Shown here one piece after another: positions 9,593 to 21,816 of a DNA stretch of 64,000 bases. Source of the stretch: an uncultured Pseudomonadota bacterium (lineage in GTDB: Bacteria > Pseudomonadota > Gammaproteobacteria > Burkholderiales > SG8-39). Made by a program: the position numbers and the translations under genes. How positions within the stretch are numbered: position 1 is the stretch's first letter; each line of letters opens with the position of its first letter. The notes below the pieces were generated by a model. That model was given only the letters and a program-made list of their open reading frames with translations, was not told the origin of the DNA and made no database searches. The stretch covers positions 1-64,000 of the forward strand of contig CAIKRR010000004.1 in the NCBI GenBank assembly GCA_903829815.1, given 5' to 3'.

Positions 9593-10309
9593 CTAATTGT
9601 GCACCAGAGTCCCCTCGGACTCTCCCATCACCACGCGCCGCAGGGCGCCTGGCTTGAAGATGCTGAAGACGATGATGGGCAAGCGCTGGTCGCGGCACAG
9701 TGCGAGCGCAGTCGCATCCATCACGCCCAGATGACGCGAAATGGCCTCATCGAAGCTCACCGTCTCGTACCGGGTAGCCGTCGTATCCTTCTTCGGGTCG
9801 GCCGTGTACACGCCATCGACCTTGGTGGCTTTCAAGACCACTTCGGCCTCAATCTCGCGGCCGCGAAGCGCAGCCGCCGTATCGGTCGTGAAGAACGGGT
9901 TGCCGGTGCCGGCGGCAAACACCACGACCTTGCCTTCCTCGAGGTAACGGATGGCCTTCCCACGAATGTAGGGCTCGACCACCGGCTCCACATTGAGGGC
10001 CGATTGCACCCGCACGTTCAAGCCCTCGTGGCGCATCACGTCCTGCAGGGCGAGCGCGTTCATGATGGTGGCCAGCATGCCGACATAGTCGGCGGTTGCA
10101 CGGTCCATGCCCGAGGCACCCAGCGCGACACCTCGAAAGATGTTGCCACCGCCGATCACCACTCCCACTTCAACCCCGAGCGCCACCACCGCGGCCACCT
10201 CGCGCACGATCCACTCGATCGTGCCGCGGTTGATGCCAAAGGCGTCATCGCCCATCAGGGCTTCGCCCGAGAGTTTAAGAAGGATCCGTTTGTACTTGGG
10301 CTCGCTCAT
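9593..10309 (-). CDS. pyrH: UMP kinase PyrH
   Basis: Phosphorylates UMP to UDP; a hexameric amino-acid-kinase-fold enzyme activated by GTP and inhibited by UTP. 238 residues from ATG 10309 (a TTG at 10315 is in frame). It starts [16 protein letters not shown] with the lysine/glycine ATP motif, then [11 protein letters not shown], a DYVGMLAT stretch in the UMP site and [12 protein letters not shown] small imperfect hairpin sits in the spacer to tsf. Confidence 0.97.
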   Translation of the reverse strand: MSEPKYKRILLKLSGEALMGDDAFGINRGTIEWIVREVAAVVALGVEVGVVIGGGNIFRGVALGASGMDRATADYVGMLATIMNALALQDVMRHEGLNVRVQSALNVEPVVEPYIRGKAIRYLEEGKVVVFAAGTGNPFFTTDTAAALRGREIEAEVVLKATKVDGVYTADPKKDTTATRYETVSFDEAISRHLGVMDATALALCRDQRLPIIVFSIFKPGALRRVVMGESEGTLVHN

Positions 10310-10358
10310 GGGCAATCGCTCATCGGTCCTGCACGTTGATCTGGGCCAGACAGCAAGG

Positions 10359-10390
10359 GTTGCAGGTGACGTGTGCGAGCCACCCGCAAC
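10359..10390 (-). promoter_or_regulatory. Imperfect hairpin in the tsf-pyrH spacer
   Basis: Arms gttgcaggtg (10359-10368) and cacccgcaac (10381-10390) pair at nine of ten positions around a 12-nt loop. In the transcript the hairpin lies 49 nt before the pyrH ATG and just after the tsf stop. There is no U tract, so a processing or mRNA-stability role is more likely than termination. Inference only. Confidence 0.4.
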
Positions 10391-10402
10391 TGGACAGGCA
10401 CG

Positions 10403-11278
10403 CTACTGACGCTGTGCCTGCTTGCGCACTTCTTCGGCAAAGTCTTCCTGCTTCTTCTCGATACCCTCGCCCACTACGAAGAAGCGGTAGCGATTGAGCT
10501 TGGCCTTGCGCGCGGCCAGCATCTTTTCGATGGTGAGCTTGTCATCCTTGACGAAAGGCTGCCCCAGAAGCGTGATGTCGGCGAGAAACTTGTTGATACC
10601 GCCCTCGACCATCTTGGTCACGATTTCCGCCGGCTTGCCCGACTCGGCAGCCCGTGCAGCAAGGATGTCGCGCTCACGTGCGAGGGTGCCGGCATCGACT
10701 TCATCACGACTCATGAACTGAGGCTTGGAGAAGGCGATGTGCATGGCCAGGTCCTTGCCCGTTGCGTCATCGCCTTCGAGGTCGACGAGTACGCCGATGC
10801 GCACGCCGTGCAGGTAAGAGGCCACGCGCCCAGCGCTTTCCATGCGCTCGAAACGCCGAATGCTCAGGTTCTCGCCGATCTTTTGCACGAGCTTCTGGCG
10901 ACGCGACTCGATCGACTCGCCATCGACTTCTATGGCAACCAGCGCCGCGACATCCGCTGGCGCAGCAAGGGCGACACGCTCGGCCAGCATGCGCGCAAAG
11001 CCGAGGAAGTCCTCGTTCTTCGCGACAAAGTCAGTTTCGCAATTGATCTCGACCATGGCCGCGAGCTTGCCATCGGCGGAACTGTACAGACCGATCACGC
11101 CCTCGGCGGCAATGCGTCCGGCGGCCTTGCTCGCCTTGGCACCGCTGCGGATACGCAGCAACTCTTCAGCCTTGGCCGAATCGCCCGCTGCTTCCTCGAG
11201 GGCCTTCTTGCATTCCATCATCCCGAGCCCGGTACGCTCGCGAAGTTCCTTCACCATGCCTGCCGTGATATCGGCCAT
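10403..11278 (-). CDS. tsf: Translation elongation factor Ts
   Basis: Nucleotide exchange factor for EF-Tu. 291 residues. The N-terminal UBA-like domain contains [17 protein letters not shown]. The core contains the EF-Tu-contacting motif [16 protein letters not shown] lies 7 nt before the ATG. It follows rpsB after a 69-nt spacer that carries an intrinsic terminator-like hairpin, so its expression may depend on read-through. Confidence 0.98.
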   Translation of the reverse strand: MADITAGMVKELRERTGLGMMECKKALEEAAGDSAKAEELLRIRSGAKASKAAGRIAAEGVIGLYSSADGKLAAMVEINCETDFVAKNEDFLGFARMLAERVALAAPADVAALVAIEVDGESIESRRQKLVQKIGENLSIRRFERMESAGRVASYLHGVRIGVLVDLEGDDATGKDLAMHIAFSKPQFMSRDEVDAGTLARERDILAARAAESGKPAEIVTKMVEGGINKFLADITLLGQPFVKDDKLTIEKMLAARKAKLNRYRFFVVGEGIEKKQEDFAEEVRKQAQRQ

Positions 11279-11290
11279 GCTGCAACTCCC

Positions 11291-11317
11291 AAAAAAAGGG
11301 GCGCCGAACGCCCCTTT
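11291..11317 (-). terminator. Rho-independent terminator or attenuator between rpsB and tsf
   Basis: On the transcribed strand AAAGGGGCG, loop TTCGG, CGCCCCTTT is followed directly by further T residues (seven T in all), giving a 9-bp GC-rich stem with a U tract. It lies in the short spacer between rpsB and tsf, 13 nt before the tsf start. Since tsf and the rest of the operon lie beyond it, it probably terminates only part of the transcripts, leaving rpsB in excess. Confidence 0.85.
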
Positions 11318-11347
11318 CGATTGTGTTTCGGCGGTCGACGAGGTCGA

Positions 11348-12085
11348 TCAGCCCTCGGCAACCTCGACGAACTCGTCGGAAACCGCCTCGATCACTTCCT
11401 GCAACGACTGCTCGCGCCCGGCGAGGATCGCGTCGGCCACGCCACCGGCATAGAGACGGATTGCGCGGCTCGAATCATCATTGCCGGGAATCACGTACGA
11501 GATGCCATCCGGCGAGTGGTTGGTATCGACCACGCCGATCACCGGAATGCCGAGCTTGCCGGCTTCCTCGACGGCACCCTTCTGGTAGCCCACATCGATG
11601 ATGAAGATGGCATCGGGCAGGCGCTCGAGGTCCTTGATGCCCCCCAGACTGCGATTGAGCTTGTCCAGATCGCGCTGAAACGACAGCGCTTCCTTCTTGG
11701 GCAACTTGTCGACGCCACCGTCCTCGATGAGGGCCAGCATGTCCTTCAGACGCTTGATCGACTGACGCACCGTCTTGAAGTTCGTGAGCATGCCACCGAG
11801 CCAGCGATGGTCGACGTAGGGGGCACCGGCACGGCGGGCTTCCTCGGCGACGATCTCGCGCGCCTGGCGCTTGGTGCCGACGAAGAGAATGGTTCCCTTG
11901 TTCGAGGACACCTTGCGGGCGAACTTCATCGCCTCCTGGTACATCGCAAGCGTCTGCTCGAGGTTGATGATGTGGATCTTGTTGCGGTGCCCGAAGATGT
12001 ACGGTGCCATCTTGGGGTTCCAGAATCGGGTCTGGTGGCCAAAGTGGACACCGGCCTCGAGCATGTCGCGCATGTTGACTGACAT
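11348..12085 (-). CDS. rpsB: 30S ribosomal protein S2
   Basis: Small-subunit protein bridging head and body of the 30S particle. 245 residues beginning [26 protein letters not shown], with [10 protein letters not shown] and the second S2 signature in [34 protein letters not shown] is 9 nt before the ATG. First gene of the long minus-strand operon, with its own strong promoter about 160 nt upstream. Confidence 0.98.
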   Translation of the reverse strand: MSVNMRDMLEAGVHFGHQTRFWNPKMAPYIFGHRNKIHIINLEQTLAMYQEAMKFARKVSSNKGTILFVGTKRQAREIVAEEARRAGAPYVDHRWLGGMLTNFKTVRQSIKRLKDMLALIEDGGVDKLPKKEALSFQRDLDKLNRSLGGIKDLERLPDAIFIIDVGYQKGAVEEAGKLGIPVIGVVDTNHSPDGISYVIPGNDDSSRAIRLYAGGVADAILAGREQSLQEVIEAVSDEFVEVAEG

Positions 12086-12187
12086 CAGGGTCTATCCTTT
12101 CTCAGGGTTGGGTCTGCCGCACGGTCCAGTCGAGCAGCCCCAAGTGTCGGTGACACCGGGCGCGCTCACCCCAAGGGGCCGGCGGGC

Positions 12188-12216
12188 GAGTCGGAGATGA
12201 ACGGGCTCCGCGACTC
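12188..12216 (-). promoter_or_regulatory. Stem-loop in the rpsB leader
   Basis: gagtcggag (12188-12196) can pair with ctccg-cgactc (12206-12216) with a two-base bulge and a 9-nt loop. It lies in the transcribed leader of about 158 nt in front of rpsB. Leaders of rpsB in other bacteria bind S2 for feedback control. Whether this one does is inference from position. Confidence 0.35.
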
Positions 12217-12243
12217 CCGACCACGGGACAATCCCGCGGTTAG

Positions 12244-12279
12244 CCTCTGATTATACGATGTCTTGCCAGAGCTTTTCAA
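12244..12279 (-). promoter_or_regulatory. rpsBp: Sigma70-type promoter for the rpsB operon
   Basis: Minus strand: -35 TTGAAA at 12279-12274, 18-nt spacer, perfect -10 TATAAT at 12255-12250; transcription would start near 12243. This is the best promoter match I found in the window. It sits about 160 nt before the rpsB ATG and would drive rpsB and, past the attenuator, the downstream operon. Confidence 0.85.
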
Positions 12280-12365
12280 TGGGAACCCTGCGCAACGACC
12301 GCATCCGGCAATATTCTCGGTTACCATCTCCGGCTGATCGTTACCCGCCCGGCGCATCCGGGTCG

Positions 12366-13196
12366 ATGTCCGCCATGGCTGTGCTCATCAAGACCCCCGA
12401 AGAAATCCAGAGTATGCGGGTTGCCTGCCGACTCGGCGCCGACGTGCTCGATTTCATCGCGCCGTATGTGAAACCGGGCGTCACCACGGGCGAGCTCGAC
12501 CGGATCTGCCACGACTTCATGGTCGATGTGCAGCACACGATACCGGCGCCGCTCAATTACGCCCCGCCAGGCTACAAGCCTTACCCCAAATCGATCTGCA
12601 CCTCGGTCAACCATCAGGTCTGCCACGGCGTTCCGGGCGACCGGGTGCTGCGGTCTGGCGACATCGTCAACCTGGACATCACCGTCATCGCGGACGGCTT
12701 TCACGGCGACACGAGCCGCATGTTTCTTGTGGGCGAATCCTCGATTCAGGCACGGCGTCTGTGCGAGATCACTCACGAGTGCATGTGGCATGGCATCGAT
12801 CAGGTGTCGCCCACAGCTACCCTGGGTGATATCGGCGCGGCCGTACAGGCCCATGCGGAGTCGCACGGTTTCAGCATCGTGCGCGAGTTCTGTGGCCATG
12901 GCGTCGGGCGCAAGTTTCATGAAGAGCCGCAGGTGCTGCACTACGGGCGTCCGGGCGCAGGATTGCGCTTGCAGCCTGGCATGATCTTCACGATCGAGCC
13001 GATGGTGAACGCCGGCAAGGCTGCCATTCGAGAACTGGCCGATGGCTGGACCATCGTGACCAAGGACCACAGCTTGTCGGCACAATGGGAGCACACCGTG
13101 CTCGTCACCGAAACCGGCTACGAGGTGCTCACCCTCTCGCCCGGCATGCCGCCCGTGCCTGCCTTCGTGAAAAACCCGATTCCACGGCCCGTCTGA
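12366..13196 (+). CDS. map: Methionine aminopeptidase type I
   Basis: Removes the initiator Met from nascent proteins. 276 residues from ATG 12366 (MSAMAVLIKTPEEI; ATG 12375 also fits). The pita-bread fold metal ligands are visible: the two Asp of NLDITVIADGFHGDTSRMF, His in CGHGVGRKFHEEP, Glu in FTIEPMV and Glu in QWEHTVLVTE. The frame is open back to 12258, but that stretch overlaps the divergent rpsB promoter and is not Map-like. Its divergent arrangement with rpsB and position before glnD are common in proteobacteria. Confidence 0.96.
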   Translation: MSAMAVLIKTPEEIQSMRVACRLGADVLDFIAPYVKPGVTTGELDRICHDFMVDVQHTIPAPLNYAPPGYKPYPKSICTSVNHQVCHGVPGDRVLRSGDIVNLDITVIADGFHGDTSRMFLVGESSIQARRLCEITHECMWHGIDQVSPTATLGDIGAAVQAHAESHGFSIVREFCGHGVGRKFHEEPQVLHYGRPGAGLRLQPGMIFTIEPMVNAGKAAIRELADGWTIVTKDHSLSAQWEHTVLVTETGYEVLTLSPGMPPVPAFVKNPIPRPV

Positions 13197-13253
13197 GCGT
13201 GTGAGCAGCACCGACGGCCAAGAGGCAGCCGCCAGACAGTCGATGAGATACCG

Positions 13254-15824
13254 ATGACTATCGCCTTGTCGCTACCCCAACTGCGCCAGAGCTTGCGCGA
13301 TACGCGAAAGCAACTCAACGACGGCTATCTTGCCGCGCCTGACCCGCGCCGCTACCTCAAAGCTCACTCTCGCCTGGTCGACCAGAGCGTACGCACCCTG
13401 TGGTCGGCCTGCTCCCCGCCCACCGACTGCGCCCTGCTTGCCGTGGGTGGCTATGGACGTGGCGAGCTCTTCCCCTGGTCGGATGTCGATCTGCTGATCC
13501 TGCTGCCGGCCGAGGCCTCCGCCACCGACGAAGAGCTGCTGGCCACCTTCGTGCGCTCGCTCTGGGATATCGGAATCGAACTGGGTCACGCGGTGCGCAC
13601 GATCGAGCAGTGCACCGAGGAAGCACAACGCGACATTACGGTGGCTACTTCGCTTCTGGAGTCGCGCAGGCTTGCGGGCAGTCGCACCCTCTTTGCCCGC
13701 TTCGAGCAGCAGGTGGGGCGTGGCGGCATCGACGCCGACGCCTTCGTCCTCGCCAAGCGCCTCGAACAGGCGCAGCGCCACGAGAAGTTCCAGAGCACCG
13801 CCTTCAATCTCGAACCCAATACCAAGGAAGCGCCCGGGGCATTGCGCGACATCCAGGTGGTGCGCTGGGTGTGTCGCGCCCTCCGGATCGGCGAACGCTT
13901 TGGCGACCTGGCGACCCGGGGCCTGCTCACCCCCACCGAGGCACGGCGCCTGGGGTGGCTCGAGCGCTACCTGTCGGATGTGCGTATTCGCCTGCACCTG
14001 CTGGCCGGACGCCGCGAAGACCGTCTGCTCTTCGATTTCCAGCCCACGATCGCACAACAATTGGGTTGGACCGCCGATACCTCGCGCCGAGCGAGCGAGC
14101 GCTTCATGCAGCGCTACTACCGGGCAGTCAAGTCGGTGACCCAGCTGAACACCATCGTGCTGCAGAACATCGCCTCATCGGCGGCGGCGGCGGCGGCGGG
14201 CGTTGTGGCCCCGCCCCGTGTGCTTGACGAGCACTTCCAGGTGCTGCACGACCTGCTCGATGCGCGCGACGAAGAGGTCTTTCAGCGTCACCCGGGCGCG
14301 ATCCTCGAGAGCTTCCGCTGGCTGCAGCGCGATAGTGCGCTGCAGGGAATGAGCGCGCGCACCCTGCGCGGGCTGTGGCGATCGCGCCTGAGCATCGGCC
14401 GCGAGTACCGCGCCTCGGCGGCCAACCGGGCCTGTTTTCTCGAACTGCTCCAATCGCATCGCGGCATCGTGCACGAACTGCGGCGAATGAATCAGTACGG
14501 CATTCTGGGCCGCTACATACCGGCCTTCGGGCGCATCGTCGGACAAATGCAGCACGACCTCTTTCATGTCTACACGGTCGACCAGCACATCCTCATGGTG
14601 GTGCGTAATGTGCGCCGCTTCACGATGGCCGAATTCAGCCACGAGTATCCCGAGTGCTCGCGCCTCATCGCCAACCTGGACCGCGCGTGGCTGCTCTACG
14701 TGGCAGCCCTCTTTCACGACATTGCCAAGGGACGCGGCGGCGATCACTCCCGGCTCGGGTGCAAGGACGCAGCCCGTTTCTGCCGCGCCCACGGCCTGTC
14801 GCGCGAGGACACGCGCCTCGTGACCTTTCTGGTTGAGCATCACCTCACGATGTCATCGGTCGCGCAGAAGGCCGACCTCACCGACCCCGATGTGATCGGC
14901 AGCTTTGCCCGCCTGGTGGGCGACAAGCGCCACCTTACTGCGCTCTACCTGCTCACCGTGGCCGACATCCGCGGCACGAGCCCCAAGGTCTGGAATGCCT
15001 GGAAGGCCAAGCTGCTCGAAGACTTGTATCGGCTGACGCTGCGCCACCTGGACAACGGCAAGCCTGAATTGGACCGCGACATCGAACACAAGCAGGCCGA
15101 AGCGTTACGACTGCTGCGCCTCTACGCCATCGACGACAGTGCCAAGGATGCGCTCTGGCGCCAGCTCGACGTGGCCTATTTCCTGCGCCACGATGCCCAG
15201 GAAATCGCCTGGCACGCACGGGTCCTGAACTACCGCGTTGACAGCCCGAGCGCCGTGGTGAAGACCCGCCTGGCCCCTTTTGACGAGGGCATCCAGGTGC
15301 TGGTCTACACACGCGACCAGCGCGATCTGTTTGCCCGCCTCTGTGGCTGCTTCGAGGGCCTGCGACTGAGCATCATCGAGGCCAAGATCCACACAACGCG
15401 CCACGGCTATGCGCTCGACTCGTTCTACGTGCTCTCGGCCGATCGCGACACGGCGCACCGTGACCTCATGTCCCTCATCGAGCATCAACTCGAGCAGATG
15501 CTGACCAGCCCACGGCCGTTGCCGACGCCCTCGCGAGGGCGCCTGTCGCGCCAGCTGGTGCATTTTCCAATGCAGCCGCAGGTGGAATTGCATCCCGACG
15601 AGAAAGGTCGCTACTGGTCGCTGTCGGTGATATCGGGCGACCGCCCGGGGCTTCTCTACGCCATTGCCCGGGTGTTTGCCAAATACGGCATCAACCTGCA
15701 CAACGCGCGGGTCAATACGCTGGGCGAACGCGCCGAAGACGTCTTTCTCATCGACGGCGAAGTGCTGTTCAACCCCAACATGGTGATCTCGCTCGAAACC
15801 GAGCTCATCGACACCCTGCGCTGA
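13254..15824 (+). CDS. glnD: Bifunctional uridylyltransferase/uridylyl-removing enzyme GlnD
   Basis: Glutamine sensor that uridylylates and de-uridylylates PII proteins. 856 residues. The nucleotidyltransferase motif GGYGRGELFPWSDVDLLIL is at about 65-83, the HD domain (ALFHDIAKGRGGDHS) in the middle, and two ACT domains fill the last 180 residues (YTRDQRDLFARLCGCF, SGDRPGLLYAIARVFA). A run of six GCG codons at 14180-14197 encodes a six-Ala linker between the transferase part and the HD part. It ends 54 nt from the convergent def gene. Confidence 0.97.
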   Translation: MTIALSLPQLRQSLRDTRKQLNDGYLAAPDPRRYLKAHSRLVDQSVRTLWSACSPPTDCALLAVGGYGRGELFPWSDVDLLILLPAEASATDEELLATFVRSLWDIGIELGHAVRTIEQCTEEAQRDITVATSLLESRRLAGSRTLFARFEQQVGRGGIDADAFVLAKRLEQAQRHEKFQSTAFNLEPNTKEAPGALRDIQVVRWVCRALRIGERFGDLATRGLLTPTEARRLGWLERYLSDVRIRLHLLAGRREDRLLFDFQPTIAQQLGWTADTSRRASERFMQRYYRAVKSVTQLNTIVLQNIASSAAAAAAGVVAPPRVLDEHFQVLHDLLDARDEEVFQRHPGAILESFRWLQRDSALQGMSARTLRGLWRSRLSIGREYRASAANRACFLELLQSHRGIVHELRRMNQYGILGRYIPAFGRIVGQMQHDLFHVYTVDQHILMVVRNVRRFTMAEFSHEYPECSRLIANLDRAWLLYVAALFHDIAKGRGGDHSRLGCKDAARFCRAHGLSREDTRLVTFLVEHHLTMSSVAQKADLTDPDVIGSFARLVGDKRHLTALYLLTVADIRGTSPKVWNAWKAKLLEDLYRLTLRHLDNGKPELDRDIEHKQAEALRLLRLYAIDDSAKDALWRQLDVAYFLRHDAQEIAWHARVLNYRVDSPSAVVKTRLAPFDEGIQVLVYTRDQRDLFARLCGCFEGLRLSIIEAKIHTTRHGYALDSFYVLSADRDTAHRDLMSLIEHQLEQMLTSPRPLPTPSRGRLSRQLVHFPMQPQVELHPDEKGRYWSLSVISGDRPGLLYAIARVFAKYGINLHNARVNTLGERAEDVFLIDGEVLFNPNMVISLETELIDTLR

Positions 15825-15878
15825 ACGAACGCGCTCGGGGAGCAGCCAGAACACACTCGGCGCACACGCAGGCCAGGA

Positions 15879-16409
15879 TCAACGCCCAGCGCTTTGCCAG
15901 TCGGGAAAGAGCATGTCGGTAAAGCCGAACTGGCGCATGTCGCGAATGCGCTGCGGGTAGAGCACACCCAGCAGATGATCCACCTCGTGCTGTACGACAC
16001 GCGCATGAAAGCCCTCGACGGTGCGCTCGAAGCGCACCCCTTGGGCATCAAAGCCCGCATAGTGCAGTCGCTGCCAGCGCGGCACCACGCCGCGCATGCC
16101 GGGCACCGACAGGCAACCCTCCCACCCGGCCTGCTCCTCATCACCCAGCGGCGTGAGTTCCGGGTTGATCAGTACCGTGAAGGGCACCGCCGGCGCGTCC
16201 GGGTAGCGCGGGTTGTTGGCCGAACCAAAGATCACCACCTGCAGCGACACGCCGATCTGCGGCGCGGCGAGCCCCGCGCCCTCTTCGTCAGCCATGGTGT
16301 CACGCATGTCCTGGAGCAGTTCTGCCAGTTCGGGGGTACCAAATGCGGTGACGGGCTCAGCGTGCTGCAGCAGCAACGGATGACCCATGCGCAGCAGTTC
16401 GCGAACCAT
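15879..16409 (-). CDS. def: Peptide deformylase
   Basis: Removes the formyl group from N-terminal fMet. 176 residues with all three family motifs: [10 protein letters not shown] (44-53), EGCLSVPG with metal-binding Cys99, and HEVDH (141-145) with two His ligands and the catalytic Glu. GGAGG is 7 nt before the ATG, and the gene begins 3 nt after the MTIP stop, so it is the last gene of the galU-hpt-MTIP-def unit. Many proteobacteria have a second def near fmt, so this may be one of two copies. Confidence 0.95.
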   Translation of the reverse strand: MVRELLRMGHPLLLQHAEPVTAFGTPELAELLQDMRDTMADEEGAGLAAPQIGVSLQVVIFGSANNPRYPDAPAVPFTVLINPELTPLGDEEQAGWEGCLSVPGMRGVVPRWQRLHYAGFDAQGVRFERTVEGFHARVVQHEVDHLLGVLYPQRIRDMRQFGFTDMLFPDWQSAGR

Positions 16410-16412
16410 GCG

Positions 16413-17162
16413 CTAGCCTCCAGCGACACGGTGTGCCGCCGCAACCAGCACCCGTTGCACCCTTGCAAGCGCGGTTTCCAGCGTGCCCTTCAACGCGTCA
16501 AGGCGAATGCCGTGCTCGCTCGCGCCCAGTCCGGCGGCAGGGTTGACCACCACCGCCAGTGCCGCATAGTCCAGTGCCAGTTCGCGCGCCAGGCCGGCCT
16601 CTGGCATGCCGGTCATGCCGACCAGATCGCAACCATCGCGAGCCAGTCGACGAATTTCGGCCGCGCTCTCCAGGCGTGGCCCCTGGGTGGCTGCGTAGGT
16701 CGCCCGGTCGATGAGTGGTTCGCCACAGTCGGCCGCCGAGCGCGCAATCAGGGTTCGCACCGCACCGCTGTAGGGCTCGGTGAAATCGACATGCTGCACC
16801 GATTGGTCTGCGCCCTCGAAGAAGGTGCAGTCACGCCCCCAGGTGTAATCGATGATCTGGTCAGGCAGCACGAGCACGCCTGGCACGCAATCGGTACGGA
16901 TGCCCCCGACCGAGGCAATGGCAATGACCTGCGTCACGCCCACCTCGCGCAGCGCCCAGATGTTGGCCCGGTAGTTCACCTCATGGGGCGCAATCGTGTG
17001 GCCATACCCGTGCCGGGCCAGAAACGCCACCGGGCAGCCGTCGAGTTCGCCAAAGGTAACCGGGCAAGAAGGTTCACCGTAGGGGGTGCGTACCGCGCGA
17101 CGCGCGGTCACGACGAGCCCACCCAGTCTCGATAGACCGCTACCGCCGATGATGGCTAGCAT
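16413..17162 (-). CDS. 5'-methylthioinosine/5'-methylthioadenosine phosphorylase family protein (MTIP type)
   Basis: Phosphorolyses a 5'-methylthio-nucleoside to the base and methylthioribose 1-phosphate in polyamine/methionine salvage. 249 residues of the PNP/MTAP fold: LAIIGGSGL at the N-terminus, phosphate-binding FLARHGYGHTIAPHEVNYRANIWAL, and the substrate region PEAGLARELALDYA. The MTAP motif M-T-x-x-PE reads MTGMPEAGLARE. Short MTAP homologues of this type in Pseudomonas and relatives prefer methylthioinosine. That preference is inferred from family and from the neighbouring hypoxanthine phosphoribosyltransferase, which would recycle the base released. ATG shares a base with the hpt stop. 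Confidence 0.88.
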   Translation of the reverse strand: MLAIIGGSGLSRLGGLVVTARRAVRTPYGEPSCPVTFGELDGCPVAFLARHGYGHTIAPHEVNYRANIWALREVGVTQVIAIASVGGIRTDCVPGVLVLPDQIIDYTWGRDCTFFEGADQSVQHVDFTEPYSGAVRTLIARSAADCGEPLIDRATYAATQGPRLESAAEIRRLARDGCDLVGMTGMPEAGLARELALDYAALAVVVNPAAGLGASEHGIRLDALKGTLETALARVQRVLVAAAHRVAGG

Positions 17163-17713
17163 CAGGCCCCCTTCATCGCGTAGATGGCTGGCAGATTGCG
17201 CCAGAACCCGCCGGCGTCCAGGCCACACCCGAACACGAACCGGTCAGGCAGGGTAATCCCGAGAAAGTCCGGAGCAACCGGCTTTTCACGATTGAGGTGC
17301 TTCTCGGCCAGCACCGCCAGCGAAACGCTGAGTGCGCCCTTTTCCAGCACCTTGTCGCGTATGGCTCCCAGGGTCACACCGGCATCAAGGATGTCGTCGA
17401 CGATGATGACATGCCGCCCGGCCACGTTGTCCGAGGGCAGCATGCGCCACACGATGTCGCGTCCCGTCAGCCCTTCGCCATAGCGCGAGGCATGTACATA
17501 ATCGAGGGTGAGCGGAAAGGCGAGCTTGGCAAGCAGCTTGCCACAGAAGAACACGCCACCGTTCATCACGCACAGCACCAGGGGAAACTGCTCGGCATAA
17601 CGAGCCCCGATAGCCGCTGCCACCGATACGATGGCCTGCTCGACCTGCTCGGCAGAGGCGATCAGATCGGCCTCCTCCAGCAGCTTCCATGCCGCGAGCG
17701 CAGAAGGATCCAC
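17162..17713 (-). CDS. hpt: Hypoxanthine(-guanine) phosphoribosyltransferase
   Basis: Salvages hypoxanthine or guanine to IMP or GMP with PRPP. 183 residues of the type I phosphoribosyltransferase fold. The PRPP loop is VIIVDDILDAGVTL. Upstream VCVMNGG-like residues (VLCVMNGGVFFCGKL) form the pyrophosphate loop, and the C-terminal PDRFVFGCGLD is the purine-binding region. GTG start directly follows the galU stop without a spacer. Coupled by a one-base overlap to the MTIP gene, which could supply its substrate. Confidence 0.92.
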   Translation of the reverse strand: MDPSALAAWKLLEEADLIASAEQVEQAIVSVAAAIGARYAEQFPLVLCVMNGGVFFCGKLLAKLAFPLTLDYVHASRYGEGLTGRDIVWRMLPSDNVAGRHVIIVDDILDAGVTLGAIRDKVLEKGALSVSLAVLAEKHLNREKPVAPDFLGITLPDRFVFGCGLDAGGFWRNLPAIYAMKGA

Positions 17714-18580
17714 TCAGAGTGTCCTCACGTACTGCGTGAATTCGGCCCCGACTTCAGGGTGTTTCATGCCCAGTTGCAGCGTTGCCTTGAGATAACCGAG
17801 CTTGGAGCCGCAATCATAACGTGTGCCCTCGAAGCGGTAGGCCAGCACGCGCTCTTCTCCCATCAGCGCGGCAATGCCGTCGGTGAGCTGAATTTCGCCA
17901 CCGGCCCCGGGCTTGACATGCGCCAGGTGATGAAAAATGCGCGGGGTCAGCACATAGCGTCCGATCACGGCCAGCGTCGAGGGAGCCTCTTCGGGGCGTG
18001 GCTTCTCGACGATCGCAGAAACATCCTCGAGTCGATCGGCAAACGGGCGGGTCCGCACGATGCCGTAGGAACTGGTCTGCTCGCGCGGCACGTCCTGCAC
18101 GCCAAGCATCGAGGACCCATGGCGGGCAAACTCGGCGGCCATCTGACTCGCCACCGGGGTCTCGCTGTCGATGAAATCATCGGCCAGCATCACCAGAAAC
18201 GGCTCATCGCGCACCACCGGCTGCGCACAGAGCACGGCATGCCCAAGCCCGAGCGGCTCGGACTGGCGGATATAGATGCAATTGACGTTGCGGGGGAGGA
18301 TCGATCGGATGATCTCGAGCAACTGGGTCTTGCCGCGCGCTTCGAGGTCGGCCTCCATCTCCGGTGCCTTGTCGAAGTGATCGGCAATAGCCCGTTTGTG
18401 CCGACCGGTGATGAACACCAGATCGGTGACCCCGGCTGCGACGACCTCTTCCACCGCGTACTGGATCAGCGGCTTGTCGACAATGGGCAGCATTTCCTTC
18501 GGGTTGGCCTTGGTGGCCGGCAGAAACCGACTGCCGAAACCGGCGACCGGAAAGACCGCAATGCGGATGGGAGGCTTCAT
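17714..18580 (-). CDS. galU: UTP-glucose-1-phosphate uridylyltransferase
   Basis: Makes UDP-glucose for envelope polysaccharides. 288 residues. The nucleotidyltransferase signature [21 protein letters not shown] at residues 10-30 contains the G-x-G-x-R and catalytic Lys. [21 protein letters not shown] and LADDFI (metal-binding Asp) follow, and VEKPRP and EIQLTDGI complete the GalU pattern. First gene of the galU-hpt-MTIP-def unit, 54 nt downstream of ligA. Confidence 0.96.
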   Translation of the reverse strand: MKPPIRIAVFPVAGFGSRFLPATKANPKEMLPIVDKPLIQYAVEEVVAAGVTDLVFITGRHKRAIADHFDKAPEMEADLEARGKTQLLEIIRSILPRNVNCIYIRQSEPLGLGHAVLCAQPVVRDEPFLVMLADDFIDSETPVASQMAAEFARHGSSMLGVQDVPREQTSSYGIVRTRPFADRLEDVSAIVEKPRPEEAPSTLAVIGRYVLTPRIFHHLAHVKPGAGGEIQLTDGIAALMGEERVLAYRFEGTRYDCGSKLGYLKATLQLGMKHPEVGAEFTQYVRTL

Positions 18581-18634
18581 AGGGGCTTTCAGTCTGAAGA
18601 AAGGGGCGATCTGGAAGACAGGCGAAGGCCGATC

Positions 18635-21812
<3,178 letters not shown>

Positions 21813-21816
<4 letters not shown>

